A stretch of 5,190 nucleotides of DNA from Candidatus Omnitrophota bacterium (GTDB taxonomy: Bacteria; Omnitrophota; Gorgyraeia; JAHIPI01). The notes under the pieces are model-generated. The model did not search any database and had not been told where the DNA came from. It was given only the letters and a program-made list of their open reading frames with translations. This document shows positions 1 to 5,190 of this stretch, piece by piece. A program made the position numbers and the translations under genes. The first letter of the stretch is position 1. Each line of letters starts with the position of its first letter. The stretch is taken from the NCBI GenBank assembly GCA_030616695.1, contig JAUWWU010000079.1, positions 1-5,190 of the forward strand, read 5' to 3'.

Positions 1-67
1 ACTTTATTGTGTGGATAGACTGCCCTGAAATCCTTGCGACATCTTTCAAGAGATATATATTTCTCAT
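1..67 (-). CDS. MerR-like helix-turn-helix regulator, N-terminal fragment (runs off the left edge)
   Basis: An ATG at 67 opens a frame with no stop to the window edge, giving 22 residues: MRNIYLLKDVARIS followed by GQSIHTIK. This matches the start of MerR-family DNA-binding domains, where a short strand leads into an 'IKDLARLTGLSxxTIRYY'-type helix-turn-helix; D9-V10-A11-R12 fits helix 1, G15-x-S17 the turn, and T20-I21-K22 the recognition helix. The family binds promoters as dimers on inverted repeats and responds to metals, drugs, stress or other signals; the sensing domain lies outside the window. The start is supported by the AGGA and GAGAG ribosome-binding bases just upstream and by a strong promoter and paired operators immediately before it. 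The ligand and targets cannot be told. It could be another winged-helix or excisionase-type HTH protein. The call rests on 22 residues. Confidence 0.6.
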   Translation of the reverse strand, partial: MRNIYLLKDVARISGQSIHTIK

Positions 68-69
68 TC

Positions 70-89
70 AACTCTCTTCCTGGAGAGTT
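70..89 (-). promoter_or_regulatory. Operator-like inverted repeat O2 covering the ribosome binding site of the MerR-like gene
   Basis: This is a perfect 7-base inverted repeat, AACTCTC (70-76) and GAGAGTT (83-89), around a 6-base centre. It shares its arms ACTCTC-N6-GAGAGT with a second copy at 105-122, centre to centre about 34 bases apart. It ends two bases before the ATG at 67, so the ribosome-binding bases (AGGA at 78-81 and GAGAG at 72-76, minus strand) lie inside it. Two matching sites at one promoter are typical of a dimeric repressor's binding sites, most simply the product of the adjacent gene. In the transcript the same bases could also fold as a hairpin. Protein binding is inferred. 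Confidence 0.65.
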
Positions 90-104
90 AGTGTATATAT
101 TATA

Positions 105-122
105 ACTCTCTACTAAGAGAGT
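105..122 (-). promoter_or_regulatory. Operator-like inverted repeat O1 over the -10 box and start site
   Basis: A perfect 7-base inverted repeat, ACTCTCT (105-111) and AGAGAGT (116-122), with a 4-base centre. It overlaps three bases of the -10 box (120-125) and is centred on the predicted transcription start near 113, so a bound protein should block polymerase. On the minus strand it reads ACTCTC-N6-GAGAGTT, the same pattern as the site at 70-89. Classical MerR activator sites lie between -35 and -10 with a 19-20 base spacer. Here the sites are downstream of a normal 17-base spacer, which suggests repression. Confidence 0.68.
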
Positions 123-148
123 ATACATCATATCCCCTGTTTTGTCAA
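120..148 (-). promoter_or_regulatory. Sigma-70-type promoter for the MerR-like gene
   Basis: On the minus strand, TTGACA (148-143, a perfect -35) is followed by exactly 17 bases and TATACT (125-120, one mismatch to TATAAT). Transcription should start near 113, giving a leader of about 46 bases before the ATG at 67. The promoter begins only 31 bases after the gspM stop, so the regulator gene can be expressed independently of the secretion operon. The -10 box is overlapped by an operator-like repeat, so the promoter is probably strong but repressed by default. Confidence 0.75.
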
Positions 149-152
149 GGGG
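134..152. repeat. Short inverted repeat across the -35 box
   Basis: CCCCT (134-138) and AGGGG (148-152) are complementary across a 9-base centre and bracket the TTGACA box. The 5-base stem has no T run after it on either strand, so it is a poor terminator for the gspM end of the operon. It could be an additional regulatory site or chance. No better terminator is visible between gspM and the promoter. Confidence 0.25.
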
Positions 153-178
153 TTAGGTCATTTTCTGTATGAGTGAGT

Positions 179-712
179 TTAAAACACGGACAGCTTGGTT
201 ATATTTAGGATAGCCTTAATGGTGGTATGCTCGCGCTCTTTGGCCCTCAAAACCATTCTTTCTGCCTTAAGCAGCTGGCCAGACGATTGCAGGTCATAAA
301 TAAATCTGGTTAACTCGCCTATTGTGGATTCTGTCGCGACCCTGAACGTATATTTATTATAACTCTCTAAGCCTTTTACTGCCAGCGGCTTAATATTTGT
401 TATGCGGACACCTGCTTTGCGGGCCAGCTTTTCAATACTGGTCAAGGCTATAGCGCTGTCCTCTTCGGGGGTCAAGGCCTCCGGCTGGAAATAGGGCGTG
501 TATTCCGAATGTAATTCCTCTATCATCTCCTTATTCCGTAGCATCCTATTATGTTTCCTTAAAAGGCCTGCTTTTTCGCGTATCTCTTCGTCCAGGCTGT
601 TCCACCTCTTTGCGAGCGGCTCTATAATAAAATTATATATAAGCGCAATAACCGTTATGCTTACCGTAAGCGTTGCCAGCATCTTTTCTCTTTTTGTAAT
701 CGCAGTCAACAT
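179..712 (-). CDS. gspM: T2SS assembly-platform protein GspM (PilO-like)
   Basis: A 177-residue bitopic inner-membrane protein. A short cytoplasmic tail with K7-R8-E9-K10 leads into one membrane segment (about 11-30), a charged, probably coiled-coil stretch (about 34-70), and a periplasmic ferredoxin-like domain (about 85-177) of the GspM/PilO type. Members of this family pair with GspL/PilN through these domains and hold the pseudopilus assembly platform together. Length fits the family, whose sequences are poorly conserved, so the call leans on topology and on its position as the last gene of a G-H-I-J-K-L-M order. The ATG at 712 has AAGG and GGAG upstream, 12 bases after the gspL stop. Codons near 355-369 contain a 15-base copy of an operator half-site found downstream of the gene. 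PilO of a type IV pilus is the alternative name, but the minor pseudopilin set favours T2SS. Confidence 0.78.
   Translation of the reverse strand: MLTAITKREKMLATLTVSITVIALIYNFIIEPLAKRWNSLDEEIREKAGLLRKHNRMLRNKEMIEELHSEYTPYFQPEALTPEEDSAIALTSIEKLARKAGVRITNIKPLAVKGLESYNKYTFRVATESTIGELTRFIYDLQSSGQLLKAERMVLRAKEREHTTIKAILNITKLSVF
355..369. repeat. 15-base direct repeat of the O1 operator half-site, inside gspM
   Basis: The 15 bases at 355-369 (TATTATAACTCTCTA) are identical, in the same orientation, to 98-112, which hold the left arm of operator O1 plus its AT-rich flank. The right arm (AGAGAGT) is absent here, so it is only a half-site. It falls in codons for the E-S-Y-N region of gspM, so it may be chance or an auxiliary binding site about 250 bases from the promoter. 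Confidence 0.4.
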
Positions 713-724
713 CCGGGCCTTCTC

Positions 725-2140
725 CTAATGTAAAGCGCAGATTATTTCGAAGTCGGCGAATTCGGTATTTTTAAATGTCCTTTTTGTCGCATAGTTTATT
801 TTTACATTTTTAAAATACGGCGATTTCTCCAACAGCGGGAGCAGATTAAATACGCTGCTTAATTCCTTTGCGGTCCCGCGTAATAAAATCCTGTTTTTGT
901 CTTCAAACTCAAAAAGCGAAAGAGAGACGTCTTTCGGTAATATCTCATATATCTCGCGTATTACGGCGATGGAGGAATTTTTGAATGTAAGCTGGTTTTG
1001 GACCAGTTCGATATTTTCTTTAAGCCTTGAAAGTTTTTTAACTTCCGGCTCTATTGCCTTAAGCCGGGAGTCTATCTCCCTTAAACGCGCCCTCTTCTCG
1101 CTTACCCTTTTCTCCATAAGACCGAATATTACCACGATTACGGAAAGAAATAATACGGCGGTCTTTGTCAATTCATTCTTCAGGGCTTGTTCGCTTTTTC
1201 TTTTAATTATATCGGGCGGAAGAAGGTTCACGGCGAGTTTGTCCGGGTCATGGGCAATGCCCAATAGATGAGAGTATGACGTTTCCCTGGACAGATGCAA
1301 CGATTTATCGGCTCCTTCTTTCAGCGGGATATTGCGCAATTGCCCTATATATTCGCACGGTATCGAAAAGCTATCCGATAAGAGGAGGGAAAGATCCTTA
1401 GAATAATTTTCATTGCCCGTCAATATCATGCGGGCTATATTTTCATCCCTTTCTTTCAGATACGAATCGAAAGAGAGCCTTATTTCCCGTAAAAGAGTAT
1501 CTTTGTCCGAAGGCTGGGCGGCCATGTTGAAAGAAACCGAACGGCTAAAGAGAAGCGTTTTATTTTTGACGATCTGTATATGCGTATGGCGTTTATCTAA
1601 ATCTATTACGGCAACCGGAGATGTATCGTCTATCTCCAGCCTTGAATACCAGTTAAGTATCCCCTCCGAGCTCAACGCCAGTTTCTCAACCGGGACCCCG
1701 GCATATTTGAATATATCTACGAACCTATTGACCAGTTTCCTTTGCGCCATGATCAGCAGGATATCCGTATACCCCTCTTCCGTGACATCCAAGATCTTGT
1801 AGGAAACTACTATTTCCTCCTGCGAATACGGCAGATACTTTACTGCCTGTAATTCCGCCATATTCTTTACCTCTTCCTTATTTGCGGTCGGAAGCCTCAC
1901 ATTGCGTATTGTCACAAGATGCCGCGGAAAGCTTGCCAAAACAATGGAATTGCCCAGCTTATTCTTGGATATAAGCGAACGCACCTCTTTTGCCGCCTCC
2001 TTATCTTTGTCCGTCGGCAATTTCACGGAATCCAGAAGATACAGGCCCTTTCCGCCTTTATCGGTCGAAATCACGGCAATTTTTACAAAGCCGTCGCTTA
2101 TATCAACCGCGGTTGTCAGTTTTTCCTTTGCGAAGATCAT
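725..2140 (-). CDS. gspL: T2SS assembly-platform protein GspL with PilM-PilN architecture
   Basis: A 471-residue protein that reads as PilM joined to PilN, the layout expected for GspL, which recruits the secretion ATPase GspE to the membrane and pairs with GspM. Residues about 8-295 form an actin-like (ASKHA) PilM-type domain: AVDIS near 11-15 sits at the first phosphate loop, VIDLD near 178-182 at the second, and ILTGNEN near 239-245 at the adenosine loop, all short of the usual glycines, so nucleotide binding may be weak or lost. VNLLPP (304-309) matches the N-terminal PilN motif that docks into PilM in type IV pilus systems. Then come a membrane segment (about 327-342), a charged coiled coil (343-390), and a periplasmic ferredoxin-like PilN domain with ILLRGTA near 420. 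I chose the ATG at 2140 because GAGG lies 7 bases before it; a TTG at 2146 would sit almost on that site. It begins 2 bases after the gspK stop. Confidence 0.85.
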   Translation of the reverse strand: MIFAKEKLTTAVDISDGFVKIAVISTDKGGKGLYLLDSVKLPTDKDKEAAKEVRSLISKNKLGNSIVLASFPRHLVTIRNVRLPTANKEEVKNMAELQAVKYLPYSQEEIVVSYKILDVTEEGYTDILLIMAQRKLVNRFVDIFKYAGVPVEKLALSSEGILNWYSRLEIDDTSPVAVIDLDKRHTHIQIVKNKTLLFSRSVSFNMAAQPSDKDTLLREIRLSFDSYLKERDENIARMILTGNENYSKDLSLLLSDSFSIPCEYIGQLRNIPLKEGADKSLHLSRETSYSHLLGIAHDPDKLAVNLLPPDIIKRKSEQALKNELTKTAVLFLSVIVVIFGLMEKRVSEKRARLREIDSRLKAIEPEVKKLSRLKENIELVQNQLTFKNSSIAVIREIYEILPKDVSLSLFEFEDKNRILLRGTAKELSSVFNLLPLLEKSPYFKNVKINYATKRTFKNTEFADFEIICALH

Positions 2141-2142
2141 TA

Positions 2143-3174
2143 TCAATCCTCATAATAATATAAAATACCAGTGCCTTCTTTACCCCTGCTTACGACTGCC
2201 TCTATCGTCTTCTTTACCTTGCCGTTTTTTACGCTGCCCTGCGATACTACGCGAAAGGTATTTGAATTGACCTTAAAATATTTTTCCTTACTCTTGCTAT
2301 TGCCCAATAAAATATTGAGGCGGTCATACTCGGCCTGGTTAAGGCCGCTTACCGATAATATCGCAGCCGGGTCCGTAAATCTCTCGTCGTCATCAGTCCC
2401 CGCAATTCCGTCAGCGCCGTTCCTGTGTGCTATGATTTTTCCGGGAAGCTCCTCGAATTCTCCGCCTACGAGAACAGCGAAGACCTCCTGCGGAGCCGTA
2501 TTTATATTTACCTTTTTGTCCTCTCCGTAAACCGTTATAATACCTTTAACGCCTTCGTAGATCTCATCCGTAACACCCCTGACCAGCAATAGCTCTTCCG
2601 GCGCGCTGAACGGCGCATCTTTACATTCATAAGGAGCTTCCATGCCCCGGTAATATTCGTCTTCCGCACCCTCGCTTCCGCCGATATGATTTCCGGCTAC
2701 TGTATCCTCATCGCGCCAATCTAATACGGCAGCGGCTGTTTCAGAATCAAAACCCGGTAATTCCATAAGGATACCGCCTCCTATTTCATTTATATTCAAG
2801 TTTCCTTCTTCGTCGCTGGCGCCGTACAGGTAAACCGGATTACCTTCTTCGTCCTTTCCGGCTTCATGATATACGGTAAAAGACCCCTCTCCGAGCTTTA
2901 TATCCTTAAGCACATACTCCTCGTCGTCAATATCAAAACCTGAGCTCCATTTTTCATTGAGCATATCTAGATTTTTGTCGTCATCCTCCTCGATCAGCGC
3001 TATTGTCTTCTTAAGACCAGCATCGGCAAGATGGCGCGCCTTTGCGGTATTAAGAAAAAACCCGACCAGCTTGATATCCACCCCTATCTTTATGCCTATT
3101 CCCAGGGCCAAAAGAGTCAACAGCGCCAGAATCCACAGTGTAGTCACTAATATCGTCCCTTCTTTGCCCTTCAT
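2143..3174 (-). CDS. gspK: Minor pseudopilin GspK (pseudopilus tip)
   Basis: A 343-residue protein, within the usual GspK length and much larger than other pseudopilins. The leader is short (MKGKEG) and cleavage is expected after G6, leaving T7 and a hydrophobic helix (about 8-30). As usual for GspK, the mature protein lacks the glutamate at +5. Family marks follow: GNLNINE (124-130), DWRDED (152-157), the GGSEGAEDEYY stretch (165-175), SAPEELLLVRGV (190-201), and KVNINTAP (221-228), the classic GspK signature. The acidic loop NGADGIAGTDDDERF (252-266) resembles the calcium-binding loop of GspK, and a helix-hairpin-helix-like region surrounds it. With GspI and GspJ it forms the tip complex that starts pseudopilus assembly. 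Its ATG overlaps the gspJ stop by one base (TAATG), with AGGG 5 bases upstream. Confidence 0.93.
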   Translation of the reverse strand: MKGKEGTILVTTLWILALLTLLALGIGIKIGVDIKLVGFFLNTAKARHLADAGLKKTIALIEEDDDKNLDMLNEKWSSGFDIDDEEYVLKDIKLGEGSFTVYHEAGKDEEGNPVYLYGASDEEGNLNINEIGGGILMELPGFDSETAAAVLDWRDEDTVAGNHIGGSEGAEDEYYRGMEAPYECKDAPFSAPEELLLVRGVTDEIYEGVKGIITVYGEDKKVNINTAPQEVFAVLVGGEFEELPGKIIAHRNGADGIAGTDDDERFTDPAAILSVSGLNQAEYDRLNILLGNSKSKEKYFKVNSNTFRVVSQGSVKNGKVKKTIEAVVSRGKEGTGILYYYED

Positions 3175-3812
3175 TATAGCCCTATTTCCTTCTCGCCCAA
3201 AACACCAGTGGGCACAAATATGATTTTGCTGAATTCAGATGCCCCTTTCCCGCCCTTTTCGGATTTGATGAGAAAGCTCAATCTTATACCTCTCGGGACC
3301 TTCATGCCCTCATGCTCCCATTCCTCTTTCCAGAGATACGGCTCGTCCTCATCCCCTGAATCGTAACAATACTCAAACTTAAAATCCTCCACGCCCTTAA
3401 GTAAGATTTCTTTTTCTGCCTTTTCGGTATCAAGCCCTAAAGATATTCCCGCCGCCCGCCTGGTCAGCTGTCCTTCTTCCTCTTCAAGTCCATATGACAC
3501 ACTTATGAGCTCCCTTCCGGCCATGCCATTTTCTAAAAAGGAAGGCTCTAAGGTAACGAAAGAGACCTCACTGGCCGTTCCTGAAAATACAAGCGCGGAT
3601 TCTTCATCTGTCGTGTAAGTTACGGCATTTTTTAAATCCCGGTTTATGTAATCAAAGGTAAATTTTACGTCCTGATAAAGGCCTCCGCCCTCGCCGGATC
3701 GCTTCCATACCATGATGCCGGCAAAAAATGTGGAGTAGAGCGCGATCGCCACTACCGCGAATATGCTGACCGCGATCAAAAGTTCGATGAAAGTAAACGC
3801 GCCTTTATTCAT
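3174..3812 (-). CDS. gspJ: Minor pseudopilin GspJ
   Basis: A 212-residue type II pseudopilin. MNKGA precedes FTFIELLIAV, so cleavage by the prepilin peptidase should fall between A5 and F6, putting the conserved glutamate E10 at mature +5. Position -1 is therefore alanine, not the usual glycine. The hydrophobic N-terminal helix (6-32) is followed by a beta-rich periplasmic domain; VPRGIRLSF (172-180) near the C-terminus is the typical GspJ strand. The region from 108 to 168 is rich in acidic residues. GspJ binds GspI and GspK in the pseudopilus tip. The ATG overlaps the end of gspI by 8 bases (ATGAATAA) and I see no clear ribosome binding site, so translation probably depends on ribosomes finishing gspI. 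Confidence 0.87.
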   Translation of the reverse strand: MNKGAFTFIELLIAVSIFAVVAIALYSTFFAGIMVWKRSGEGGGLYQDVKFTFDYINRDLKNAVTYTTDEESALVFSGTASEVSFVTLEPSFLENGMAGRELISVSYGLEEEEGQLTRRAAGISLGLDTEKAEKEILLKGVEDFKFEYCYDSGDEDEPYLWKEEWEHEGMKVPRGIRLSFLIKSEKGGKGASEFSKIIFVPTGVLGEKEIGL

Positions 3813-4191
3813 AGGTTTTAAAATAGGTGACTATTTGGAATTGTCTTTTTTTGTCGCCTTCTTTTAGCGTAACCTCGACGGTGGTCTCGTTAAGCGGGAG
3901 GTCTTCTATCTCTTCCGCCCTGAGGGACCATTCGGCGTTTTCATAATCCTCGAAATCGCCTGAATCGCTGCCTTCCTCTATCTTTCCTTTTTCTTCATAT
4001 CCCCAGGTCTTTTCTTCCATCAAAGAAAGGATATCAAAGTATGACCGTGAGGCCTTGTGCGCTTTGACAGACGTCACAAACGAGCCTATGACAAAAACAA
4101 CGCCTACCATAACAATAAATACGCTCAGCATAACCTCAAGAAGCATAAAACCGCTTCTTTTACTTAGTCCGGACTTCGGAAATCTCGACAT
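3805..4191 (-). CDS. gspI: Minor pseudopilin GspI
   Basis: A 128-residue type II pseudopilin. The basic leader MSRFPKSGLSKRSG ends in G14, followed by FMLLEVMLSV with the conserved glutamate E19 at mature +5. The LLEV wording, the small size and the place between gspH and gspJ are typical of GspI. After the membrane helix (15-40) comes a short acidic domain. GspI is the core of the GspI-J-K tip complex. I chose the ATG at 4191: it has AGGG 6 bases upstream, while the in-frame ATG at 4206, which adds five residues, has only A-rich sequence before it. From 4191 the gene overlaps gspH by 32 bases. Confidence 0.85.
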   Translation of the reverse strand: MSRFPKSGLSKRSGFMLLEVMLSVFIVMVGVVFVIGSFVTSVKAHKASRSYFDILSLMEEKTWGYEEKGKIEEGSDSGDFEDYENAEWSLRAEEIEDLPLNETTVEVTLKEGDKKRQFQIVTYFKTYE

Positions 4192-4648
4192 ACCCTGCCC
4201 TGCCATGGGTTTTTATCTCGAACGCCTTATCCTTGCCGGTAATATAAACCGATATTTTATCGCAGCGGCCGTTGGGTAAAAATATTATTTTATCCTTACC
4301 CGCCTTAAAGCTTACGCCTTCGGGGAGGTAAAAATATACCCCGAATCTGCCCGTAATCTCTTCCCAGTTAGAAACCGTTTCGCCTTTTTTCTCTTCGCTT
4401 AAGGAGAACAGGCGATAGGCCTTTTTCTCAAAATAAAATACGAGGCGGTATTTCTTTTCCTCTACAATAGCCTTCTGCTGAGCGTACTGTATTATCTTGC
4501 CTATATTATAAGCGGCGTCCCTTAATTCCAGGTCCTTAAATGTGCGCCTGAAAAGGGGTGTTGACACGGCCACTAATACCACTATTATGGCCCCGACTAT
4601 TATCAATTCGATGAGGGTAAATGCCGCCGGCCTATTCTGTCTCTTCAT
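4160..4648 (-). CDS. gspH: Minor pseudopilin GspH
   Basis: A 162-residue GspH/FimT-type pseudopilin. MKRQNRPAA precedes FTLIELIIVG, so cleavage should be after A9, with glutamate E14 at mature +5; alanine replaces glycine at -1. A hydrophobic helix (10-32) is followed by an amphipathic helix with YAQQKA (55-60) and a beta domain containing FLPNGR (123-128), the F-x-P-x-G motif seen in GspH and FimT proteins. GspH sits between the major pseudopilin and the I-J-K tip. The start overlaps the end of gspG by 17 bases; the only upstream purines are GGG touching the ATG and an in-frame stop lies three codons before, so the start is fixed but poorly equipped and likely coupled to gspG translation. 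Confidence 0.83.
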   Translation of the reverse strand: MKRQNRPAAFTLIELIIVGAIIVVLVAVSTPLFRRTFKDLELRDAAYNIGKIIQYAQQKAIVEEKKYRLVFYFEKKAYRLFSLSEEKKGETVSNWEEITGRFGVYFYLPEGVSFKAGKDKIIFLPNGRCDKISVYITGKDKAFEIKTHGRAGYVEISEVRTK

Positions 4649-5045
4649 CCCAATTCACGATATCATCACCGCCGCCTTCCGCACCGTCTCCGCCATAAGA
4701 ATAGAGGTCATAGTCATTATCGTGCTGGCCGGGTGACTTATAATTGTACCCCCTTCCCCATGGGTCTATCGGCCTGCGCTTCAAATAGGGGCCGTTCCAG
4801 TTAGCGGCCTTGCTCTCTCCGGGGTCCTTCAGAAGGTCTTCGAGCTTATCGGGGTATCTGCCGTTATCCAACTCATATATATCCAGCGCAAGGGCTATAT
4901 TAGATTTTATATCCGCTTCTGCCGCCTGATTCCTCGCCTGTTCCCCCCTTCCCACAAGGCGCGGCACGACCATCGCGACAAGGATCCCGAGTATTATGAC
5001 GACGAGCATCAATTCTATTAACGTAAAACCTTTTTTATTTAACAT
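4632..5045 (-). CDS. gspG: Major pseudopilin GspG
   Basis: A 137-residue protein that forms the shaft of the T2SS pseudopilus. The leader MLNKKG is cut after G6; mature residues begin FTLIELMLVV with E11 at +5, followed by a membrane helix ending near P28. The rest is the conserved GspG body: an alpha-helical spine, RYP (63-65), GPYLK (85-89), IDPWGRGYNY (93-102), and the C-terminal loop Y112-D-L-Y-S-Y-G-G-D-G to D128-I-V-N-W132 that binds calcium in this family. The ATG at 5045 is chosen because GGGAGGA precedes it by 6 bases and the leader is then the normal length; a TTG at 5117 would add 24 residues to the leader and start inside a repeat. It is the first gene of the operon in view and has its best ribosome binding site, fitting the need for many copies. 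Confidence 0.95.
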   Translation of the reverse strand: MLNKKGFTLIELMLVVIILGILVAMVVPRLVGRGEQARNQAAEADIKSNIALALDIYELDNGRYPDKLEDLLKDPGESKAANWNGPYLKRRPIDPWGRGYNYKSPGQHDNDYDLYSYGGDGAEGGGDDIVNWDEETE

Positions 5046-5051
5046 ATCAGA

Positions 5052-5060
5052 TCCTCCCTT
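5052..5060 (-). promoter_or_regulatory. gspG: Strong ribosome binding site of gspG
   Basis: On the minus strand AAGGGAGGA lies 6 bases before the ATG at 5045. It is the best Shine-Dalgarno match in the operon and decides the gspG start against an upstream in-frame TTG. I found no convincing promoter between it and the repeat further upstream. Confidence 0.8.
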
Positions 5061-5105
5061 ATGGCTTTCATCTTTAAACAAACATCGGTCAATGTTGATA
5101 TTCAC

Positions 5106-5174
5106 TCGCTCCGACAAAATTCTTAACGTCCCGCCAAGGCGGGACTAAATTTTGTAGTCGTCCTTCGCTTCGAC
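5106..5174. repeat. Direct repeats flanking the nested palindrome
   Basis: TCGCTCCGAC (5106-5115) and TCGCTTCGAC (5165-5174) match at 9 of 10 bases in the same orientation, 59 bases apart, bracketing the palindrome. Flanking copies of this kind suggest a modular repeat unit, although they are longer and less exact than a transposon target duplication would need to be. Function unknown. Confidence 0.45.
5114..5155. repeat. Nested inverted repeat upstream of gspG (possible bidirectional terminator)
   Basis: An outer 8-base inverted repeat, ACAAAATT (5114-5121) and AATTTTGT (5148-5155), encloses an inner perfect 8-base GC-rich one, GTCCCGCC (5128-5135) and GGCGGGAC (5138-5145). The two are joined by 6 unpaired bases on one side and 2 on the other. 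On the plus strand a T run (5150-5153) follows the GC stem, and on the minus strand AATTTT follows it, so it could stop transcription either way. The form also fits a dispersed palindromic intergenic repeat. It separates gspG from whatever lies upstream. Confidence 0.65.
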
Positions 5175-5188
5175 CAGGACTAGGACGA
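5158..5188. repeat. Second hairpin at the right edge
   Basis: TCGTCCT (5158-5164) and AGGACGA (5182-5188) form a perfect 7-base stem around a 17-base loop; AGGAC at 5176-5180 can compete for the left arm. It adjoins the nested palindrome and probably belongs to the same repeat, which may continue beyond the window. Confidence 0.45.
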
Positions 5189-5190
5189 TC

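Noticed and set aside
50..65. Third palindrome, GAGATATA and TATTTCTC
   Set aside because: Imperfect, low complexity, without the ACTCTC arms, and inside the coding start of the MerR-like gene; likely chance.
897..2270. Several plus-strand open frames of 70-130 codons opposite gspL and gspK
   Set aside because: They lie wholly opposite well-supported genes, lack recognisable domains and have no convincing ribosome binding sites; they are antisense shadows.
179..5045. Type IV pilus operon instead of T2SS
   Set aside because: The PilM/PilN/PilO-like features of the last two genes fit either, but GspG with its calcium loop and the complete H-I-J-K set with the KVNINTAP GspK signature are specific to T2SS.
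5046..5105. Promoter for gspG using TTGACC near 5090-5095 (minus strand)
   Set aside because: No acceptable -10 box lies 16-18 bases downstream; TTTAAA is far too close.
5046..5117. Extension of gspG to a TTG start at 5117
   Set aside because: It adds 24 residues before the leader, starts inside the palindromic repeat, and ignores the strong ribosome binding site before the ATG at 5045.
5089..5190. End of an upstream gene on the minus strand (frames ending with TGA at 5089-5091 or TAG at 5145-5147)
   Set aside because: Both frames run only through the repeat, and the residues resemble no GspF or GspE C-terminus. A repeat-derived tail of an upstream gene is possible but cannot be supported here.

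Overview
The window carries one leftward (minus-strand) operon for the inner-membrane and pseudopilus part of a type II secretion system (T2SS). In transcription order it is gspG, gspH, gspI, gspJ, gspK, a gspL-type PilM-PilN protein, and gspM (5045 down to 179). Genes overlap or sit within 12 bases of each other, so it is almost certainly one translationally coupled unit. GspG is the major pseudopilin. GspH, I, J and K are the minor pseudopilins that form the tip and start assembly. GspL and GspM are the bitopic assembly-platform proteins that link the cytoplasmic ATPase to the pseudopilus. The secretion ATPase (GspE), polytopic GspF, GspC, the secretin (GspD) and the prepilin peptidase are not in the window.

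Right edge (5046-5190): gspG has a strong ribosome binding site. Upstream of it is a composite palindromic repeat (nested inverted repeats plus flanking direct repeats) that looks like a dispersed intergenic element or terminator rather than a gene.

Left edge (1-178): this is the least ordinary part. Reading leftward, 31 bases separate the gspM stop from a near-consensus sigma-70-type promoter (TTGACA, 17 bases, TATACT). Two near-identical inverted repeats, ACTCTC-N6-GAGAGTT, follow at the start site and over the ribosome binding site. Two bases further on is an ATG opening a frame that runs off the window. Its first 22 residues look like the N-terminal helix-turn-helix of a MerR-family regulator. 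The layout suggests an autoregulated transcription factor gene next to, and possibly controlling, the secretion operon.

Organism: a diderm bacterium, since a T2SS needs an outer membrane. Base composition is moderate by eye. The GspL protein has a PilN-like motif, and two pseudopilins have alanine instead of glycine before the cleavage site, a leader type common in planctomycete-like bacteria. Together with the palindromic repeat this suggests an uncultured PVC-type lineage such as Omnitrophota, but that is a low-confidence inference. No RNA genes, CRISPR arrays, insertion sequences or phage genes were seen, and no gene-free stretch exceeds 300 bases.
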